The notes under the pieces are model-generated. The model was not told the origin of the DNA. It worked only from the letters and a program-made list of their open reading frames with translations, and ran no database searches. From Nonomuraea pusilla (GTDB lineage Bacteria; Actinomycetota; Actinomycetes; Streptosporangiales; Streptosporangiaceae), in NCBI RefSeq assembly GCF_900109355.1, contig NZ_FOBF01000008.1, forward strand, positions 310,001 to 374,000: a stretch of DNA of 64,000 nt, given 5' to 3'. Both the position numbers and the translations under genes were made by a program. Of this stretch, positions 55,470 through 63,974 are shown piece after piece. The first letter of the stretch is position 1. Each line of letters begins with the position of its first letter.

Positions 55470-55498
55470 TTGACTCTTACGTCGCGTGAGACTTTAAC
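55470..55498 (+). promoter_or_regulatory. Predicted promoter of the TipAS gene
   Basis: TTGACT (55470-55475), a 17-bp spacer, TTTAAC (55493-55498), about 35 bases before the ATG. ACGTCGC is repeated at 55479 and 55497, around the -10 box. Confidence 0.5.
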
Positions 55499-55532
55499 GT
55501 CGCCCCCGTACCCGACCGACGAGAGGACGACC

Positions 55533-55979
55533 ATGTCAACCCCACTCAACCTCACCCCGGAGGACCGCGCCGAACTCTTCGACGGCTTCGACCCGGACAC
55601 CCACGCCGCCGAGGCGGAGCGGGCCTGGGGCGGCACCGCCGCGTGGGCCGAGTCGCGTCGCCGCACCTCCTCGTACACGAAGGAGGACTGGCGGCGCCTC
55701 ACCGAAGAGGCGGCGGCGATCTCCGCCGGGCTCGCCGACGTGATGCGCTCCGGTCTGCCTGCGGACGGCGCCGAGGCCATGGACCTGGCCGAACAGCACC
55801 GCGCCCACCTCACCCGCTGGTTCTACGACTGCACGTACGAGATCCACCGCGGCCTGGGCGACCTGTACGTCTCCGACCCCCGCTTCACCGCGGCCCTGGA
55901 CGCCACCACCCCCGGCCTGGCCGCGTACCTGCGGGACGCCATCACCGCCAACGCCGCCCACCACACCGAAGCCCACTGA
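55533..55979 (+). CDS. Stand-alone TipAS antibiotic-recognition domain protein
   Basis: A 148-residue all-alpha protein matching the TipAS domain, the drug-binding half of the MerR-type activator TipA: ELFDGFDPDTHAAEAERAWG, then SRRRTSSYTKEDWRRL, and the C-terminal LGDLYVSDPRFTAALDATTPGLA. There is no HTH, so it cannot act as TipAL does. Like the short TipAS product in Streptomyces it could sequester thiopeptides. ATG 55533 follows GAGAGGA. Only one Cys remains (FYDCTY), so covalent capture as in TipAS is uncertain. Confidence 0.85.
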   Translation: MSTPLNLTPEDRAELFDGFDPDTHAAEAERAWGGTAAWAESRRRTSSYTKEDWRRLTEEAAAISAGLADVMRSGLPADGAEAMDLAEQHRAHLTRWFYDCTYEIHRGLGDLYVSDPRFTAALDATTPGLAAYLRDAITANAAHHTEAH

Positions 55980-56059
55980 CAGTGATGACGGGGAGGAGCG
56001 CTTCCTCCCCCCTGGGAGGTCGGTGACGGCCGCACCGAGTGAACCCCCTCCCACACACC

Positions 56060-56335
56060 GACAATCACCACACCACACCCACCGCCTCCGCCCTCTCCGA
56101 GCTTGGCGACCACCGCACCAAACAGACGGCCTCCGCCCCAGGCACCGACGATCACCACACCACACCGACCGTCTCCGCCTCTTGGAGGTTGGTCGCCGCC
56201 GCACCAGACAAAGCCTCCACCCCTCCCAGACAGCGACGATCACCACACCGCACTGACCGTCTTCGCCCCCTCCGAGACTGGTGATCGCCGCACCAAACCA
56301 ACCGCCTCCACCCCGCTCGGAGGCTGATGATCACC
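56060..56335. repeat. Degenerate 87-bp tandem repeat downstream of the TipAS gene
   Basis: GACGATCACCACACC-type sequence starts at 56060, 56147, 56235 and (partly) 56326, giving three full units and one partial. Each unit also contains CTCCGCC and a GCGCACCA-like block. It lies in the 680-bp gene-free stretch 55980-56659; the rest (56340-56659) shows no gene or clear motif. Confidence 0.75.
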
Positions 56336-56659
56336 CTGCCCCGCCGTACGGACCGCCCCTGAACCAGTGCACTTGAACGTCCGGGAGGCGGCCCTCACGA
56401 AAAAGGCGATCATCGGCATCCGAGCGGGAAGGGCGAGCGGTGGGCCATGCGTGCCGCCCCCTCTGGCCGCACTGCCCGGCCCGCCAAGCCGCGACAGCGC
56501 GCCTTACGCAGCTCAGCGACCCGAACAGCCAACGACCGCCCACGCCGGCGATCCCAGGCCCCCGCCCTCGGGCTGGTGAGTTCAGTACGCCCCGTACCGA
56601 CCCGCAACGACTCGAACGGCGGGGCGATAGCAGGCAAGGGGGGAGGCTTGGCAGGGTCG

Positions 56660-57082
56660 CTACATCTCCCGGCGGGCACGCAGCGTGGCCCGCACGCTCT
56701 TCAACGCCGACACGTAATGCCGTTCGTCCGGCCGCATGGCGACCGCGATGGCAAGCGGCTCCTGCGCACCCTCAAGATCCCCTGTGCGCCACAACGACAA
56801 CCCCAGTCCGAAATAGGCGTAATCCTCCGCCGGATTGGCGTCGACGATCTGCCGGAAACTGGCGGCGGCCTCCGCGTACCGGCGCGAGTTGAACTGCGCC
56901 CGTGCCAGCGCCTCCAGAATGCTCCGCGATTCGGGTTCGGCCGCGGCGGCCCGCTCCAGCAGCGCGGCCGCCGCGGCCGGACTGCCGTCCTTGAGGAGCT
57001 TCACCCCACGCTGATACCAGTCGTAGACGCCCCCGCCGGGGTTTCCTTGTGATTCTCCGTGTACGTTGCCACTTGGACCCAT
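56660..57082 (-). CDS. TPR-repeat protein
   Basis: A 140-residue protein with about three tetratricopeptide repeats (YDWYQRGVKLLKDGSPAAAA, ILEALARAQFNSRRYAEAAA, DYAYFGLGLSLWRTGDLEGA). It ends with ALKSVRATLRARREM. It is probably a small scaffold. The Gly/Asn-rich N-terminus (GNVHGESQGNPGGG) is non-conserved. ATG 57082; divergent from DUF1015 with a 117-bp gap. Confidence 0.85.
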   Translation of the reverse strand: MGPSGNVHGESQGNPGGGVYDWYQRGVKLLKDGSPAAAAALLERAAAAEPESRSILEALARAQFNSRRYAEAAASFRQIVDANPAEDYAYFGLGLSLWRTGDLEGAQEPLAIAVAMRPDERHYVSALKSVRATLRARREM

Positions 57083-57199
57083 GCGTGCGGCCTCCTTCGC
57101 GGATCGGCGGATCCCGCACCGAATCCTCTGCGGGCGGGCGCGGCTGGAACGAGGGGGCGATTCCCAGAAGCAGCAGGCATTTATGGGAACATGCCCGGT

Positions 57200-58969
57200 A
57201 TGGGGATTCCTGAACGGCCGGGACAGGACGGGCTGGTGCTGCGCCCCTTCCGCGGCGTGCGATTCACTGTCGAAGATCCCGCCAAGGTGACCTCCCCACC
57301 GTACGACCTGATCTCCGACGCCGACGTCCGCACCCTCCTCGACTTGCATCCCAACAACGTCGTCCGTCTGATCCTTCCCTGCTCGGCAGAGATCGACTCC
57401 GCCACGACATCGTCAACCATTCCCCCTCAGCAGGACGCGAAAGCCACGACGGCCCCCGCGACGGGTCGGCCGGGGGACGCCGAACGGCAAACCGCCGGCC
57501 AACCCTCCCGCCCTGAGGGCGACGGCGAGCAGTCGTGGCCGTGCGCGCCCCTCACTCCGTCGGGCCGCCGCCCCCTGCCCGCCACGGCCCCGCTCCACCT
57601 GCGGTACGTACAGGCCCGCGACACGCTCCGTGCCTGGCTGGAGGCGGGCGTGCTGGTGCCCGACGAGGAGCCGGCGTTGTACGTCTACGAGCAGTCCGGC
57701 CCGGGCACGCTGCAGCGCGGCCTCATCGGCGACGTCGGGCTGCGTGACCCGGCCGACCACGTCATCCTCCCCCACGAGGACGTCATGCCGGGCCCCGTGG
57801 CCGACCGACTCGCGCTCATGAGCACCACCCAGGCGAACCTCGAACCGATCTTCCTCCTCTACGATGGCGGGTACGGCGCCGCCACCCGCCTGGTGGACGA
57901 GACCGCCGACAACCGGCCTCCCTTGGTGGAGGCCCGCACCGAGGACGGCCTGACGCACCGCCTCTGGGCCATCACGGACCCGGCTGAGATCGCCGCCATC
58001 AACGCCGACCTGCACGACCGCCAGGCCCTGATCGCCGACGGCCACCACAGGTACGCCACCTACCGCGTCCTCCAACGCCAGGAACAAACCACCCACGAGC
58101 AGCCCACCACTTCCCAATCCCCCACCCCGCCGGCTTCCCCCGCCGAGAGCGCCACCCCTGCCGAACCCGGCACCTCTCCCCTTCGCCCCACTGCGGACGA
58201 AAGCCGCCCTCCGCAGAGCGACCGCCAGGCCGAAGGCCGGACATCCCACGAGGGCGTCGGCACGTCACCGACCGGCGACAACGCGCCGCCCGGTGGGAGC
58301 GAACCCGGCGAAGGCGGCGGGCTCACGAAGAGTGGCGAGCTCGCGAACAGTGGCAGGCGAGGCGAGGACGCCAGCCCGCAAGAGCGTCACCGGCCGGTCG
58401 CCGGCCCGTGGGACTTCGGGTTGGCGCTGCTCGTGGACTCCTCCGCGTACCCTCCCGTGCTCAAGGCGATCCACCGCGTGATCCCCGGCCTCCCGCTGAG
58501 GGAGGCCGCGGCGAAGGCCAAGGGCGCTTGGCGGGTCGAGGACTTCCCCGACCTGGCCCAGGGCCTGGCCGCGCTGAAGGACGCCCCTGACCCGGCGTTC
58601 CTGCTCGCCGGCGCCGAGGGCGCGCACCTGCTCACCAGCCCCGACCCGTTGCAGCTGGCCCGCGCCATGCCGGCCGACCGATCCGACCGCTGGAACTCGC
58701 TCAACACCTCGATCCTCAGCGAGTTCGTCCTCCCCAAGGTCTGGGGCATGCAGGACGACGAGCAGGCCGTCCGCATCGTCCACCACGACGCGGAAGCCGC
58801 CCTCAGAGTGGCCGTCAGCACCGGCGGCACCGCCGTCATCCTCAAACCCCTGGCGGTCGAGGATGTGCTGGCGGTGGCGGCCGGCGGCGAGCGTGTGCCC
58901 CGCAAATCCACCTCCTTCGGCCCGAAACCCCGGACAGGCCTGGTGCTGCGCACCTTCGCCATCGACTGA
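57200..58969 (+). CDS. DUF1015 family protein with two disordered inserts
   Basis: A 589-residue member of DUF1015 (about 400 residues in most species). Conserved blocks: LVLRPFRGVRFTVEDPAKVT, SPPYDLIS, LYVYEQSGPG, HEDVMPGPVADRLALM, LIADGHHRYATY, and the C-terminal NSLNTSILSEFVLPKVWG. The extra length comes from Pro/Ser/Thr/Gly inserts at about residues 64-133 and 296-400, the second directly after DGHHRYATY. Family function is unknown, though linked to serine-kinase-like metabolism in some archaea. ATG 57200 (spacing from GGGAA) rather than 57191 is chosen. Confidence 0.85.
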   Translation: MGIPERPGQDGLVLRPFRGVRFTVEDPAKVTSPPYDLISDADVRTLLDLHPNNVVRLILPCSAEIDSATTSSTIPPQQDAKATTAPATGRPGDAERQTAGQPSRPEGDGEQSWPCAPLTPSGRRPLPATAPLHLRYVQARDTLRAWLEAGVLVPDEEPALYVYEQSGPGTLQRGLIGDVGLRDPADHVILPHEDVMPGPVADRLALMSTTQANLEPIFLLYDGGYGAATRLVDETADNRPPLVEARTEDGLTHRLWAITDPAEIAAINADLHDRQALIADGHHRYATYRVLQRQEQTTHEQPTTSQSPTPPASPAESATPAEPGTSPLRPTADESRPPQSDRQAEGRTSHEGVGTSPTGDNAPPGGSEPGEGGGLTKSGELANSGRRGEDASPQERHRPVAGPWDFGLALLVDSSAYPPVLKAIHRVIPGLPLREAAAKAKGAWRVEDFPDLAQGLAALKDAPDPAFLLAGAEGAHLLTSPDPLQLARAMPADRSDRWNSLNTSILSEFVLPKVWGMQDDEQAVRIVHHDAEAALRVAVSTGGTAVILKPLAVEDVLAVAAGGERVPRKSTSFGPKPRTGLVLRTFAID

Positions 58970-59036
58970 CGCGGGCCTCCCGTCTCCTGAGAGCTCCCCC
59001 TGACAGTCGGACGAGGCGAGCGGGCGAAGCGCCGGC

Positions 59037-59648
59037 TCACGTTGCGCCCACCGGAGAGGGCGCGTCGCCGGTTGCCTGGACAGGCCCCTTCTCGGTCGCC
59101 TGCAGCGGGCTGGGCGGGAGAAGCACGCCTCGCCCGCCCAGCCCACCGGGCACATGCCGGAGAAGCCCGCCGCCGACCTCCTGCGAAGGCTCTTGCTCGG
59201 CCGTTTCCGGTGGGGCCGCCGGAAGAGGCGCGCCTTGCCCGTCCAGCTCACGGTGCGCCGTCCGAGATGGCGCATCGCCGACCTCCTGCGAGGGCTCCTG
59301 CTCAGTCGCCTCCGGCGGGGCGGGTGGGAGAGGGGCGGCGCTGCGTGCCTCCACCTCGTACCGGAACATCTTGGCCCCCGGCGGGCCGTAGACGCGGCAG
59401 CGGACGGAGCCCTTCACCTCCAGCCGATCGCGCGGTTTGAGCCCGCGGACGATCTCCGCTGTCGCGGCGTCGAACGTCACGCACGGGATGCTGTCGGCCA
59501 GGGAGCCGCCGCGTTTGCCGGGACGTTGCCCCGCCCAGCGGCGGCGCACGATGACGCGCCACTTCGTCACGGTGTCGCCGCTCGGCATGACCTGCTCCTC
59601 GGCCGCCGCGGACAGCCTTCCAACCAGCACGACCTCGTTACGGTCCAC
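59037..59648 (-). CDS. SSB-like OB-fold protein with 35-residue tail repeats
   Basis: A 203-residue protein whose first 110 residues follow the single-stranded DNA-binding protein fold (NEVVLVGRLSAAAEEQVMPS, KWRVIVRRRW, CVTFDAATAEIVRGLKPRD, VKGSVRCRVYG). The remaining tail has two full 35-residue repeats and one partial (APLPPAPPEATEQEPSQEVG is a unit start), about 105 bp each. It lacks the acidic DDDIPF tip needed by canonical SSB partners, so it is probably a specialised paralogue. GTG 59648 follows GGAGG. Confidence 0.85.
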   Translation of the reverse strand: MDRNEVVLVGRLSAAAEEQVMPSGDTVTKWRVIVRRRWAGQRPGKRGGSLADSIPCVTFDAATAEIVRGLKPRDRLEVKGSVRCRVYGPPGAKMFRYEVEARSAAPLPPAPPEATEQEPSQEVGDAPSRTAHRELDGQGAPLPAAPPETAEQEPSQEVGGGLLRHVPGGLGGRGVLLPPSPLQATEKGPVQATGDAPSPVGAT

Positions 59649-59756
59649 TTCGTCCTCCCATCGGTGTCCAGACGCCGATCAGTCTTTACGATGAGGTGAA
59701 GCCCGATCGGCACGAACGCCGTTCTGGGGATAACCGCTGGGTAGCCGGGAGTGCCT

Positions 59757-60686
59757 GTGGAGAACATCACCGCGCTGGGCGGCGACGTCTATGAGATCGA
59801 CACGAAGATGGCCGGGTACTCCGGCATCACGGCCGGTTACCTGATCCTGAGCGACCGGCCGTGCCTGGTGGAGACGGGAACCTCCACGTCGGCGCCCGTC
59901 GTACGCGACGCGCTGGCCTCTCTGGGCGTCGGGCCGGACGACCTCGCCACCGTGGTCGTGACGCACATCCACCTCGACCACGCGGGCGGCGTCGGCGACA
60001 TCGCCAAGGCCTTCCCGTCCGCGCAGGTGGTGGTGCACGAGAAGGGCGCGCGTCACCTGGCCGACCCGTCGCGGCTGATGTCCAGTGCGCGGATGGTGTG
60101 GGGGGACAGTCTCGACACGCTTTTCGGCGAGATGACGCCCACCGAGGCCGAGCGGATCGTCGCCCTCGGTGACACCGGCGCCATCGACCTGGGCAACGGC
60201 CGCACGCTGAGCAGCCACTACTCCCCGGGCCACGCGAAGCACCACGTCGGCCTGATCGACTCCGCCACCGGCGACCTGTACGTCGGCGACGCCGCGGGCG
60301 TCTACCTGCCGCAGACCGGCGACCTGCGCCCCGCCACCCCGCCGCCGGACTTCGACCTGCAGACGGCGCTCGGCTCGATCGCCCTGTTCGAGGCGCTCGG
60401 CCCGCAACGGCTGCTGTTCAGCCACTACGGGCCGGTAGAGGCGGTGAAGGAGACCCTTGAGCGGTCCGCCGAGGAACTGCGCATCTGGGTGGACCTCACC
60501 CGCCAGGCCCACGCCGAAGGCATGGACCTGGACCACGCGGTGGCCATGGTGAGGGACCGGACCAAGGAGCGTTACGCGGCGCTGACATCGGAGGACCCGG
60601 GGGTGGCCGAGCAGTTCGAGCTGCTGAGCGGCGCGCCGTCGAACGTCGCGGGCATCCTCCACTGGCTGGACCGCGTCTCCCCCTGA
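59757..60686 (+). CDS. Metallo-beta-lactamase fold hydrolase
   Basis: A 309-residue MBL hydrolase of the broad glyoxalase II-like/ROO-like class. Metal ligands: THIHLDHAGG (HxHxDH), SHYSPGHAKHHVG, VGDAAGVYL and LFSHYGPVEAV. The C-terminal 70 residues add a helical segment. No partner or pathway is indicated. GTG 59757 has GGGAG five bases upstream; GTG 59751 would leave no spacing. Confidence 0.9.
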   Translation: MENITALGGDVYEIDTKMAGYSGITAGYLILSDRPCLVETGTSTSAPVVRDALASLGVGPDDLATVVVTHIHLDHAGGVGDIAKAFPSAQVVVHEKGARHLADPSRLMSSARMVWGDSLDTLFGEMTPTEAERIVALGDTGAIDLGNGRTLSSHYSPGHAKHHVGLIDSATGDLYVGDAAGVYLPQTGDLRPATPPPDFDLQTALGSIALFEALGPQRLLFSHYGPVEAVKETLERSAEELRIWVDLTRQAHAEGMDLDHAVAMVRDRTKERYAALTSEDPGVAEQFELLSGAPSNVAGILHWLDRVSP

Positions 60687-60712
60687 CCGCCGGCCGCCTC
60701 ATCCAAACTCCC

Positions 60713-61085
60713 AGCGAAAGGCACATTTCCTCGGCAGTGCGCCGACGACAGCCGTGACTCGTCCCTGCACCGAGCCGGTGGCAGGCGGACCTCACTACTG
60801 GACCGCTGGTGAAAGACGCACCTCGCCCTGGAGCGCCTAGTGAAAGGCATGCCTCGTCCCTCCGTTGTGCTGGTGAGAGGCGGACGTCACACTGCCCTAG
60901 CGGTGACAGACAAACCCCGGCCTGGAGCACCTGGTGAAAGGCATGCCTCGTCCCTCCGTTGCGCCAGTATGAGGCGGACGTCACACTGCCGTTCCGGTGG
61001 TAGGCGCACCTCGGCCTCTACTTCCGACGGGGCGTGACCTCGGACTGCGCTGCCGGGGAGAGGGGGACGTCACGCTTGGTGCGGG
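60713..61085. repeat. Degenerate 31-bp tandem array, about 12 units
   Basis: Units begin at about 60713, 60744, 60777, 60808, 60839, 60872, 60902, 60933, 60966, 60996, 61026 and 61055 (29-33 bp apart). The consensus is close to GGTGAAAGGCGnACCTCGnC. A 94-bp higher-order copy (60841-60896 versus 60935-60990) is almost exact. It fills the 597-bp gap between the MBL gene and the RG-repeat gene. There are no unique spacers of CRISPR type. Confidence 0.8.
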
Positions 61086-61237
61086 TCTCGCCCCGAACCG
61101 CCCACGAAGGGCGCCTCGCCCGCCGCCGCGAGGCCGCGCCGGGAGGCCGCCGACCTCCCCGACCTCGCGGTCTCACTCACGACTACAGCCGGAACCGGCC
61201 CACCCCGCCCTGAGCGTCAGGCGGCAGGCAGCGAAAA

Positions 61238-61273
61238 GCCCCGCCGTGCCGGACGGATCCGGCACGGCGGGGC
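61238..61273 (-). terminator. Rho-independent terminator of the RG-repeat protein gene
   Basis: Fifteen perfect base pairs, GCCCCGCCGTGCCGG with CCGGCACGGCGGGGC, around a six-base loop, followed on the minus strand by TTTT. It stands 11 bases after the TAG/TGA region of the gene. Confidence 0.92.
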
Positions 61274-61283
61274 AGCAAGGACG

Positions 61284-63974
61284 TCAGTCGTTCTTCGCGT
61301 CCTTTCGGGACGTCTCGTCCAGTTCGTCGGCGAAGTGCGGCTCGATGAACGCGGGCGTGATGCCAGGCGCTTCGGTCGGCTCCGCGACCCGGGGCTGCTC
61401 TCCGGAAGCCTCACGAGCGGCGGCAGGGGCAGCCTTCGTGGCCTCGCCCGAGGAGGCAGGTGCGTCCTCGGCGCCGGACTCGTCGCTCAGGTCCGACTCC
61501 TCATCCTCATCGGACTCGTCATCCAGCTCGTCCTCGTCGTCCGGACCGGACTCGTCGTCGAATCCGTCGGACTCGTCGGACTCGTCGAGGTCGTCCGACT
61601 CGTCGAGGTCCTCGAAGTCGTCTTCCTCGTCCAGTTCGTCGGACGCCTCAGGCCGCTCCGCCTCTTCGTCCACGTCGTCCGCGTCGTCCGCGTCGTTCTC
61701 GGACTCCGCCGTCTCCTCGGACACCGACGTGGCCTCGGGCTCCCCCTCGAGGAGGTCGCCGGCGGCGTCGTCGTCGAGGTCCTCGTCGAAGTCCTCCTCG
61801 ATGTCCTCGATGACGGCGCCGGTCAGCTCGGCGTACCGCTCGGCGGCGTCGGTCTCGCCGTCCTCGTCGAACGCCATCGCCCTGCCGAACCAGTCGGTCG
61901 CCGCCTCCTGGTGGCCCGCGTCGGCAAGAGCGTCGGCGTACGCGAACGCCAGACGCGCCGACCACGGCTTCGGCTGCGGGTCGCGCAGCTCCGGCAGGCG
62001 CTGCAGGGTGATGACGGCGGCGTCGTGCTGGCCCAGGTCGCGGCGGGCGCCGGACTCGACGATGGTCAGCTCGATCCGCCCGGCCCGGTCGAGACGCTCG
62101 GCCTCAGGCGAACGTACGAGGTCGATGGCCCGCTCCGGACGGCCGAGGCCGCGCTCGCAGTCGGCCATGATGGGCAGGTACGCGTCGGAACCCGTCATCC
62201 GCCTCGCGGCGCGCAGGTCGCTCAGCGCCTCGGAGAAGTGCCCGGCGCGGTAGGCGACGATGCCCGCCGCCTCGCGCACGATGCCGATGCGGGCCGCGAA
62301 CCTCCGTGCCACCTTCGTGTGCTCGTGCGCCCGCTCGGGGTCGTCCTCCTCGAGCGCGCGCTCCGCCGCCACAAGGTGGTTTCCGACCAGCTCGGCGAGG
62401 TCACCCGGCAGGGAGCGCAGCTCGTCGCGCACCTCCTTGTCGAGCTCGTCCACGCTGATGTCGGGCGCAATCTCGGGCAGGCGCTCGCGCCTCGGCGCCT
62501 CGCCCTCACCCTCGGGACGTCCGTACCGGGAACGGCTGCCACCCTCAGGACCCTCCTCACGGGAGAAGGGACGCCCCTCGCGGTGGGGTCCGCGCTCCTG
62601 GCGGAAGCCCTCACGACGGTCGTCACGGAACCCGCCCTCGCGACGCGGACCGCGGTCATCACGGAAGCCACCCTCGCGACGGGGGCCCCGGTCGTCACGG
62701 AAACCGCCCTCACGGCGGGGACCACGATCACCGAACCCGCCCTCACGGCGAGGACCACGGTCGTCACGGAATCCGCCCTCACGGAAACCACCCTCGCGAC
62801 GCGGACCGCGATCAGAGCGGAACCCGCCCTCAGGACCCGGGCCACGCTCCTCACGGAAGCCACCCTCACGACGGGGACCCCGGTCGTCACGGAAACCGCC
62901 CTCACGACGGGGGCCCCGGTCGTCACGGAAACCGCCCTCACGGCGCGGACCACGATCGCCGAAACCACCCTCACGGCGAGGACCACGATCGCCGAAACCG
63001 CCCTCACGACGGTCATCGCGATCACGGAACGGACGACGCTCATCCCGGTCACGGAACGACGGCCGCTCACCGCCCTCACGACGGTCGTCACGGAACCCGC
63101 CCTCACGACGCGGACCGCGGTCATCACGGAAGCCACCCTCACGACGGGGGCCCCGGTCATCACGGAAACCGCCCTCACGGCGAGGACCACGATCACCGAA
63201 CCCACCCTCACGGCGAGGACCACGGTCGTCACGGAATCCGCCCTCACGGAAACCACCCTCGCGACGCGGACCGCGATCAGAGCGGAACCCGCCCTCAGGA
63301 CGCGGGCCACGCTCCTCACGGAAGCCACCCTCGCGGCGAGGACCCCGGTCGTCACGGAACCCGCCCTCACGACGCGGACCACGATCACCGAAACCACCCT
63401 CACGGCGAGGACCACGATCACCGAAACCGCCCTCACGGCGCGGACCCCGGTCGTCACGGAACCCGCCCTCGCGACGGGGACCACGATCGTCACGGAACCC
63501 GCCCTCACGGCGAGGACCACGATCACCGAAACCGCCCTCACGGCGAGGACCACGATCACCGAAACCGCCCTCACGGCGAGGGCCGCGGTCGTCGCGGGAG
63601 CGGAAGGAATCACGGTCGCGGAACGAGTCGCGGTCGCGGAAGGGGCGGCGCTCCTCGCGGTCGCCGGAGGGGCGGCGGTCGTCGCGGTCGCCGTAGGAAC
63701 GGCGCTCCTCGCGGAAGCCGCCCTCTCGCCTCTGGCCCCGCTCACCCTGGGAGCCCTCGTCGCGTCGGGGCCCGCGGTCGTCCCTGCCGTACGAGCGCGG
63801 CCTGTCGTCGGAACGGAACGGACGATCGCCCCTGGAGTCTCGCTCGTCACGCCCGCGGGAGCCGTAGCCACCGCTGCGACCGTCTCCGCGTCTGTCCCCG
63901 TAGTCGCCGCGTCCGCGCTGTCCGTCGTCCGGTCCGTTATCTCTGTTCACTTCTGGTCCATTTCGTTGGCTCAC
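61284..63974 (-). CDS. RG/RD-repeat protein with TPR-like domain and acidic tail
   Basis: An 896-residue protein in three parts. Residues about 1-480 are basic, with some 28 copies of EGGF in units such as RGPRREGGFRDD and RGPRREGGFGD (36-39 bp at DNA level) plus a 155-residue internal duplication. Residues about 485-735 are a helical, TPR-like domain (VAAERALEEDDPERAHEHTK, DLRAARRMTGSDAYLPIMAD, AYADALADAGHQEAATDWFG). The rest is very acidic (DDEDELDDESDEDEESD). RG-rich tracts often bind RNA and condense; the acidic tail could counter this. GTG 63974; an in-frame TGA just upstream blocks any longer start. Confidence 0.8.
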   Translation of the reverse strand: MSQRNGPEVNRDNGPDDGQRGRGDYGDRRGDGRSGGYGSRGRDERDSRGDRPFRSDDRPRSYGRDDRGPRRDEGSQGERGQRREGGFREERRSYGDRDDRRPSGDREERRPFRDRDSFRDRDSFRSRDDRGPRREGGFGDRGPRREGGFGDRGPRREGGFRDDRGPRREGGFRDDRGPRREGGFGDRGPRREGGFGDRGPRREGGFRDDRGPRREGGFREERGPRPEGGFRSDRGPRREGGFREGGFRDDRGPRREGGFGDRGPRREGGFRDDRGPRREGGFRDDRGPRREGGFRDDRREGGERPSFRDRDERRPFRDRDDRREGGFGDRGPRREGGFGDRGPRREGGFRDDRGPRREGGFRDDRGPRREGGFREERGPGPEGGFRSDRGPRREGGFREGGFRDDRGPRREGGFGDRGPRREGGFRDDRGPRREGGFRDDRGPRREGGFRDDRREGFRQERGPHREGRPFSREEGPEGGSRSRYGRPEGEGEAPRRERLPEIAPDISVDELDKEVRDELRSLPGDLAELVGNHLVAAERALEEDDPERAHEHTKVARRFAARIGIVREAAGIVAYRAGHFSEALSDLRAARRMTGSDAYLPIMADCERGLGRPERAIDLVRSPEAERLDRAGRIELTIVESGARRDLGQHDAAVITLQRLPELRDPQPKPWSARLAFAYADALADAGHQEAATDWFGRAMAFDEDGETDAAERYAELTGAVIEDIEEDFDEDLDDDAAGDLLEGEPEATSVSEETAESENDADDADDVDEEAERPEASDELDEEDDFEDLDESDDLDESDESDGFDDESGPDDEDELDDESDEDEESDLSDESGAEDAPASSGEATKAAPAAAREASGEQPRVAEPTEAPGITPAFIEPHFADELDETSRKDAKND
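62555..63600. repeat. Repeat array inside the RG-protein gene with 465-bp higher-order duplication
   Basis: 36/39-bp units encoding (R/G)DDRGPRREGGF. The segment around 62821 recurs 465 bp later at 63286 with few changes, showing a recent block duplication of 155 codons on top of the short repeats. Confidence 0.88.

Noticed and set aside
60713..61085. CRISPR-like regular spacing
   Set aside because: Every 31-bp period is one diverged repeat unit; there are no unrelated spacers, no exact repeats and no cas genes.
61460..63871. Long alternative frames opposite the RG-repeat gene
   Set aside because: They arise because 36/39-bp repeats keep all frames open; they give RRGPRS or VRAVS monotony and lack RBS. 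The minus-strand frame has a TPR-like core and a terminator.
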